Of a stretch of 64,000 nt of DNA, positions 57,301 to 64,000 are shown in pieces; within the stretch, counting starts at the first letter, position 1, and every line of letters starts with the position of its first letter. The position numbers and the translations under genes were made by a program. Source of the DNA: Acrasis kona (lineage: Eukaryota > Heterolobosea > Eutetramitea > Acrasida > Acrasidae); assembly GCA_026419775.2 (NCBI GenBank), contig JAOPGA020001408.1:1-64000 (forward strand), written 5' to 3'. The notes beneath the pieces are model-generated. The model saw nothing but the letters and a program-made list of their open reading frames with translations. It ran no database searches and was not told the DNA's origin.

Positions 57301-57587
57301 TTTGTATGGTATTATTTTTGCATCCCTGCATATTTATTTTGAACTATCACCTAAAGTTCCTTCTAGAACTCATTTTCCGTTACAATTTTTACAAAGCTTT
57401 GGTGGAAGTAACAACGGAGATTAGTTTTGTCACGGTATTTTATTGCATAATATCAAAGTGTGCATATATTTTTAAGTCAATCTTCAATGACCAATGTCAT
57501 CGTACGAGACCTGTTCATTAGTTTTGTTGTCTTTGATTCTACCATCCACCTGTCAAACATCTGTACTTACAAAGTGTAAACACTGGC

Positions 57588-60500
57588 ATGTCAATCCGGG
57601 CTGGGGTTGGTGGAACTACCAGGAAGAGACTAGGAAGTATCTTTGCAAGAAAAACAGATGGAAAGGATGAGTTAGCAGAGCCGAGACTATCCAACCAGCT
57701 TGCAGCGAAAATAGTCAGTATACATTATTTCAATTCAGTTCTTACTCTGTAGTCTATGAATGATCCCACTTCTGAGTCATATTTTATTTTGCAGTTAAAC
57801 ACATCTCCTACAAACGAAGCTTTAAAAGACCTTCTTGAGTCACTTGATGTGAAACCAGATTCTTGGATTAGAACTTTCGTGAAAATGTCTGGTCTTCTAA
57901 GCTTGAACAGTTACCTTATGAAAGCATTTCATAGTATATCTGATAAGCGGAGAGACAGAAGGAGTTTATTAAATTTTGAGGAATCTTTTGATACAGTAGA
58001 GTTGAGCGTGAGAAGGTATTTTTGTCTGTGCAGTGGTAACTAAACAAATAAGCATTAAGAGGATATGTGACCGAAAAGATTATGGGTCACTTGTTGAAAG
58101 CAAAGATTTATGTTGTTCACTTGCCTTAGTGATTGGACTCACAGCGTACACATTGGATGGTTTTAATAGTAAAATATTAAGAAGTCAAACTGACTGCTAC
58201 ACCATTTTCAGCAGAGCTATAAATGATGGTGCCATTGCGTAAGATTTTATTGTCTATGTGGTTATAACACTTGAAGCAATGTCCTCGAAGCAATGTTAAC
58301 ATCGGGAGTTACACATCAAGAGCCTTTCACTTTCACACATGTTGTAGCGTCTCTACGTAGATCAATATACGAATTGAGTATAATAAGTCAAGATGATGAA
58401 AGAAGGTACCAACTTATTGACAACATACAGGCTACGTTAGAGTTCATAATTAACATCCTTTCACAAAAGTAACAAACCACCTCATCCTTTGCTGACCCGT
58501 TTGTAGACATCCAAGTCAAGTTGGGCAGATGGAAACATTTGATAGCCTGGTTCAACTAGGACTGTTCACCACGTTGGGTGTTTTATCTGACAATGACAAT
58601 TATGAAATATCCGATAGAGCGAAGCAACTTGCTACAATGCAAACTTCTGATAACCACATGACCAAAGAAGAGTAAGATTTATGAATTTTGTCACTAATGC
58701 AACTTTTAGTTTCCTCAAACAGTTACTGAGTCAATTATTTTCCAAAATAGAAAATGACTCCGAGATTTACTCTATCCTCGTGAACATACTGAAGCACTTG
58801 ATATCGATATCAAATCATAAAACACAGTTCGTCAAACTTTCGCTCACATACATTAATCATTTAGTTTGGAAAATAATTGGAAGTCCATCGATAAGGTAAT
58901 ATCAACCTCAATAGAGACCAATGTAGCAGACGACTCAAAAATTGTATCTGCAAACCATTTGATGCTACAAGACCGTGTGATTTCACTACAAAATCATGTC
59001 AAGATGTTAGAGTCGAAATTACAGCAAGAGCAGAGAAGGAGCACCCAACTATTGTCGCCGATCTCATCCTTATCATCGCCAACTTTAGAGGCGCCAGAAT
59101 CACCTCCACCATTCATTTCAGTTGCACCTACGCCGACCATTAGACCCTCATTTGTTCCCATGCTTACCCTTGCAAGTACTGACCTATCGACTTCGGAGCA
59201 GGATTTATCTGACACCGAAGGCACGGTAACATCAGCACGCTCCTCCAAGTATGTGTTTTTTGATTTTAATGCGCTAACAACCTTTAGAACTTTAAGTCCT
59301 CATGTGGGGAACAGAGCTTCTATAACGATGACTGCTTCGAATATGGTGGACGAAAGCAAAAAGATACCACCATCCGTTATAAGCAAGAGGTTGAGTGAAA
59401 TAAAGTTCAGAGCCGGTACAACAAAATACGAAACAACAAGAAAGTTCTACTTTGACTCGATAGATGCAACGAATACTATTTTTGAGGGATTATCGTAAGA
59501 TTACTTTTATAGTCATTTCTAACTGCGTTGTAGAAACTCTGCAAATACGAATAACAATTTTGTGATTGACCAAGAAGCCATCAACAACATTTTTGGTGGA
59601 AGCACAGAACCCACAACAGACAGAAACGGACTCATGTTCGTCACTCCAAAACGATACCAGTCGGTCAGTAAGTGAACATTTTTCCATCAAACATTTTAAT
59701 CAAAAAGTTGTCGGACTGGACAGTTTGAAGTTAACTGCACAACAAATCAAAAAATTCATTCAGGAAGCAGATCAACAAACATTGGGAGATCGTGTCATAA
59801 TGGTATTAAAGGATATAGTACCGACGGATGAAGAAAGAGATGCATTGTGTTCGTATAGAGGAGATGAAAAATTACTTTCAAAAGTAGATCAATTCTTCTA
59901 CGTTCTAAGGTACGAACATTAATGTAAAAACGTTCTAATTATGATAGGGATTTTGTCGACTTGAAGGCTTACAGTGGAGGCATGGGCGTTCAAATGCACC
60001 TTTAGAGAAAGCATCATGCTAATCACTCCTGACTTGAGTACCATCGGCAGGGCCTGCATGGAGCTTACCTGTTCTTCGAAATGGATGGACATGCTGAAGC
60101 TGATACTTCAAGTCGGAAATCACTTTAATAGTACTAACGCTGAAGCGTTTAGAATGAGCACATTGACGAAGCTGTGCGACATGAAGAGCAACGACAACAA
60201 AATTGTATTTGATTATTTTTGTAAAGTCACTAACAATCAATAGTCTTTGCTATCCTATATCAAATCATACATTAACGAACGATACACATTCTTGTCACAT
60301 TTTTACGACGATCTCATCAACGTGGACCTGGCGCGAAAGACAACTGACATGCCGATACTACAAAACAAGATCGCAAACATAGGAAGAGGCCTCACGAACA
60401 TTTCAAGTCTAATTCAAAAAAAACACGGTCACATGCTCGCAAAGATGCTTCACGACTTTTACTTTGACAATTTGGACGAACACGCAAGAGCGGTGGAGGC

Positions 60501-63096
60501 CCACGAACAAGCCTTGGAACAATTACAAACATTATCCAGATTGTACGGAGAGGATCCCATGGCTCTCACCACCAAGCATACATTCTTTTTCGAAAACATT
60601 TGGTCGTTCATCGAATCATTCAAAAACTGTCAAACTGATTCCGAGGCCGATTCCGATCTCGACAACACTGAGGAATCAGACGAAAACAGTTTCAACATGG
60701 ATGCGGAACGTTACGGAACGGTCACATTACGAAGAGTGCATCGCGCCAGAACAACCAATAGAGATCAACGAAGTTCGCCAATCTCTCCATCATCACCTCC
60801 AAACGAATTACCGCTTCCGATCCCCATAAGAGGTACCTCTCAGCAGCAGTCAACTGCTTCGCCCACATCACCTCCTACATTAACTCCAAGTCCAACTCAG
60901 AAGAGCAATACACCAGGATCTGTTCGTGTGAAAAAGAGTTTATTAGGTACGATTAGAGGAAATTTGACACAAAGGAATTTACACAAGAGCGTCGCTAATA
61001 TCTTTGGAGATCCTAATGCTGAGCCGGTGCGTGCGGAGATTATGAACGATGACATTCAATCTGCTAACAACCATTCGGAGGACAATGTGGATGAAGAAGG
61101 AAATGAGAAGAGAATGATTAAAATTTGTAAAAAGATTAATGTAAAGAAAAAGAATCTAATCACTCCTACTAGGGTGTTTAGGTATCAGGGTTTGTTGGCT
61201 CTTTGTACTTCTTCTTGCAAGACTGATTATGATGCGTATCTATTTAATGATTTGTTGATCCTGCATTGTCCGAAACCCGACGGAAATGTCGATCCGTTGA
61301 TTCAAATTGACTTGGACGAGATGATTGTCATGAGCCTACCTGATCAACCCAATCAAAAACATTGTTTGTGTTTACAAAATTTTAATGGTGAACAAAGCGT
61401 CATATTGTCCTGTTACAACACGACCAGCAAGGAAATTTGGTACACTGCTTTCAAAGATATCCTTGACATCAAGTTCTTCAATGACAATTGGACCCAAAAG
61501 ATTAATGATAACATTGAGCAACATTTGACTGTCACTGATGACGAACCTCAAAGTTACTATGCTTACGATCTGAATACTTTATACTCTGATGCTGTTAGCG
61601 AGGAGCCAGATGGACCACTTAATATTGAGTTCACCAATCACACACACGAAATTGCAAGTGCCACGCTAAACAAATTGTTATTCAAATTAGCTCATCCTAC
61701 GGAGCAAGACAATAACTTTTTGTATACTTTCATGTTAACTTACAAGAGTTTTATCAACACTCAAGATTTGTTGGAATTTTTAATCCGCAGGTGGAACACA
61801 CCTCCTCCGGCCGACGTTCCCTTCCAAACATTTAAAAAGACCTTCTTGTTCCCTGTGCGTCTGCGTATCGTGCAAATTCTTGGTTATTGGGTAGAACATC
61901 ATTACTATAACTTTAGAGAGCACTCCGAAATTTTAACGCAGCTAACGAATTTCATTGCTGAACAAATCAAAAAGACAAAAATGGAGGCAGCGGCTGATCG
62001 TCTCATGTTATCCACCCGTTCTAAAAACAAGCAAAGAGATACCTTCTCACATCAGCAGCAAGAAAGACAAAAGGCACAATTCCAGATACTTCAAGAGCTA
62101 ATTGCAAAGACTGACTCAAAGACTGCCAACAGCACCATTATCACCATGATGGGAACCGTTGGCGATGGACAAACGCTACCAAGCACGAGCACATACGTGC
62201 TGCCCAGCACTGCAAGAGGAAACAAGACCATCTTGGCTAGAAAACAATCCACTCGTGGTAATAAAACACATCGTTTAATTGATCTCTTTGAAAACCCAGA
62301 CTCTCCGAGATCTGCGAGAGATGATTTTTCTAGTCCACGAGAACCAATTCCAAAATCTTTAAAAGAAAGCATCTTGCTACAATTTACGTCCATGGACATT
62401 GCCCAACAATTTTGTATGATTGACTTCCAATCCTTCTCTCAAATCCAACCTAAAGAGTGCTTGAACCAAGCTTGGAACAAGAGTAACCAAAAGAGAATGG
62501 CGCCCAATATCTATTCCATGATTGAGCGCACCAATCAAATGTGCGATTGGGCTGCATGTGAGGTGCTGAGATGTGAGAACATAAGGGATCGAAAACGTGC
62601 ATTGGTTAAACTGATAGAAATTGCAGAGGAGCTGACCAAGTTGAACAATTTGAATGCTCTCAAGGGCATCATCGGTGGTCTCAACTCCAATGCTGTTTTC
62701 AGGTTGAAAAAGACCTGGGAGGGAATAGATAATAAAAAACTAAATGTAAAAGATGAAATGGCAGCACTTGTAAGCGCCGACAAGAGTTTTAAATTGATGA
62801 GGGAGCGCGTAAGTAGCTGTTTAAAGGAGGGATCTTCTTGTGTTGTTTATGTTGGTGCTTATTTGTCTGATTTAACTTTTATTGATCAAGGCAACAAGGA
62901 CACGATCAATGACAAGATTAATTTCAAAAAACAAAAAATGTTGTGTTCCGTGATTAGAAATTTCCAGAGGTTACAAAAGAATCCTTATTCATTCCCTTTC
63001 CATAGCTGCAGAGATGATTTGAACGATTTATCTGTTCCACTAAATGAAGATGATATGTTTGAAATGTCGCTACAAAGGGAGGCAAGACAGAATTAA
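57588..63096 (+). CDS. Formin (GBD/FH3-FH2)-PH-RasGEF fusion protein
   Basis: Twelve exons: 57588..57713, 57753..58015, 58053..58238, 58277..58468, 58507..58671, 58710..58863, 58896..59248, 59288..59494, 59534..59667, 59708..59909, about 59948/59967..60204 and 60244..63096; about 1650 aa. Order: GBD/FH3 (residues 40-320, LLESLDVKPDSWIRTFV), a coiled coil, a short Pro/Ser FH1-like stretch, a diverged FH2 (ICKKxPP-type start IPPSVISKRL, VDQFFYVLR, LILQVGNHFN, SLLSYIKSYI), a Pro/Ser linker, PH (about 1000-1105), RasGEF-N (about 1160-1270, LFKLAHPTEQDNNFLYTFML) and catalytic RasGEF (about 1390-1640). The exon 6/7 junction has two equal 32-nt solutions. At 59967 either a 57-nt intron or a 38-nt intron plus a one-nucleotide shift is needed. 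It would couple actin assembly to Ras activation. Confidence 0.88.
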
Positions 63097-63179
63097 ATTT
63101 ATTATTGTATATTTATTGTTCATTCGTTTTTGTGTTATTGTTGACAAATTGTAATGTCGGGTTGTTTGGATTTTTGTAA

Positions 63180-64000
63180 ATGGTGCACACAACATCATGT
63201 TCTTGTTACCTGCTAGAGACACCAACGACATTGCAAGGATTGGATAATGATTGCTTTGGATTTTTATTTTATATGAGCCAAATAGGGCTAAACGCGTCCG
63301 TTGGAGTTGTCTTTATAACTATTGCAATGTTATCGATATATAAATTATATAAAAAACGAAAAGTGGGGCGCATTTGGAACGAATACTTGGAAGCTAGTAA
63401 AAGCGGAGGTTTTATAGACGAACATTCCACTGCATCCGCACGAAGGAACTATGTTCGTAATTTGGGCAGCGTGAGCTTAACTCTAGACATTATATCTTGC
63501 ATGCTAGGGATACTCTGCTTTTTAATATTTTGGACTTGCTTTATAATATATTATGCTTCATCGGACACTAACACTCTTGCTGTGTTCACATCGATTATGC
63601 ATGTTGTGGTTCAAATCTGTACTACCGTACTATTTGCCTCATGGTAAGTACATTTACTTTGCATTACATTAACAACAATTAGGCTTGAGAGGTACTTTCA
63701 ACTTAGTCTTCCCTTCAAAATTCTTACAGAGAAACAAGGGATCTACCTTAACAACAACATCAAAAAATTAACCATTGTTAAAAATTTGTTCTCTACATTG
63801 TCCGTGTTACTTAAATATGGAGGCACATCGATTACGACAGTGTTAGGACTTGTGTACATTATAAGTGTTGGTCTCAAAACAAGATTAAGTTCTCTGACTG
63901 CTGACACACTAACGACTCTTGTAATTAGTACTTTTACTTGCTTGTCTATTTTTGTTGTTATTATAAGCTTCTTCATTTTAATTCTTGGAGGAGTGTTTCG
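63180..64000 (+). CDS. Multi-pass membrane protein, 3' end beyond window
   Basis: Exon 1 63180..63643, intron 39 nt, exon 2 from 63683 runs open to the window edge, giving at least 260 residues. Hydrophobic helices occur near residues 35-55 (VGVVFITIAMLSIYKLY), 98-122 (ISCMLGILCFLIFWTCFIIY), 130-153, 200-220 and 235-260. No signal peptide; Cys-rich start (SCSCYLLETP). The spacing could fit a seven-helix receptor, but no family motif is visible in the part present. Confidence 0.65.

Noticed and set aside
60205-60243. In-frame TAG inside the formin FH2 domain
   Set aside because: It is the acceptor of a 39-nt phase-0 intron with a CTAAC branch; splicing gives the expected KISLLSYI segment.
1-64000. 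tRNA, rRNA or CRISPR
   Set aside because: No cloverleaf with a GGTTCRANNCC T-arm, no rRNA-like block and no regularly spaced short repeats with spacers were seen by eye; a covariance-model scan would be the proper test.

Overview
This is nuclear DNA from a gene-dense, AT-rich unicellular eukaryote. About 37 protein genes fill 64 kb. About 50 introns were placed by frame and homology, and nearly all are 35-45 nt long with GT...AG ends and often a CTAAC/CTAAT-like branch site just before the acceptor. The gene set mixes amoeboid actin regulators (alpha-actinin, formin, RasGEF), a copine, wax-synthase/DGAT and GPR180-like proteins with cilium-associated genes (KATNIP, an RIIa/EF-hand protein). 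That mix suggests a free-living amoeba or amoeboflagellate; a heterolobosean of the Acrasis/Naegleria kind is my best guess, by inference only.

Layout. 1-5.6 kb is an accessory-looking zone: a BRCT plus P-loop NTPase gene of Crinkler/RHS style, a decayed coiled-coil gene, a 74-bp tandem repeat and a broken DIRS-like reverse-transcriptase fragment. 5.6-15 kb holds a small unknown protein, a Gly-rich membrane protein, a TLDc protein, a WS/DGAT acyltransferase, CNOT2, a secreted protein and a Zn2Cys6 transcription factor. 15-24 kb has V-ATPase subunit E, a BRSK/SAD-like kinase, an ankyrin-like protein with 27-residue repeats, a TPR protein with a His/Cys tail, decayed gene pieces including a prolyl-4-hydroxylase fragment, and a long Ala/Lys-rich amphipathic-repeat protein. 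24-33 kb carries an EEP-fold phosphatase/nuclease, a secreted metallo-hydrolase-like protein, a four-helix membrane protein, choline/ethanolamine kinase, mitochondrial ribosomal protein uS9m and mitochondrial malic enzyme.

33-47 kb carries a GPR180-like receptor, the DEAH helicase Prp2/DHX16, a PH-like protein, KATNIP in eight exons, alpha-actinin and a small coiled coil. 47-57 kb holds a copine, a Cys-rich zinc protein, EAF, a two-helix membrane protein, a methyltransferase-like protein, PWP2, the RIIa/EF-hand protein and a TFIIB/BRF factor. 57.6-63.1 kb is one 12-exon gene joining formin GBD/FH3 and FH2 regions to PH and RasGEF domains. A multi-pass membrane protein runs off the right edge.

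The genes are not organised as a pathway; neighbours are mixed housekeeping and signalling functions. The strongest leads are the formin-RasGEF fusion, the BRCT/NTPase gene, two genes that appear to carry one surplus nucleotide (+1 frameshift or assembly indel), and extreme compaction, with convergent stop codons as little as 10 nt apart.
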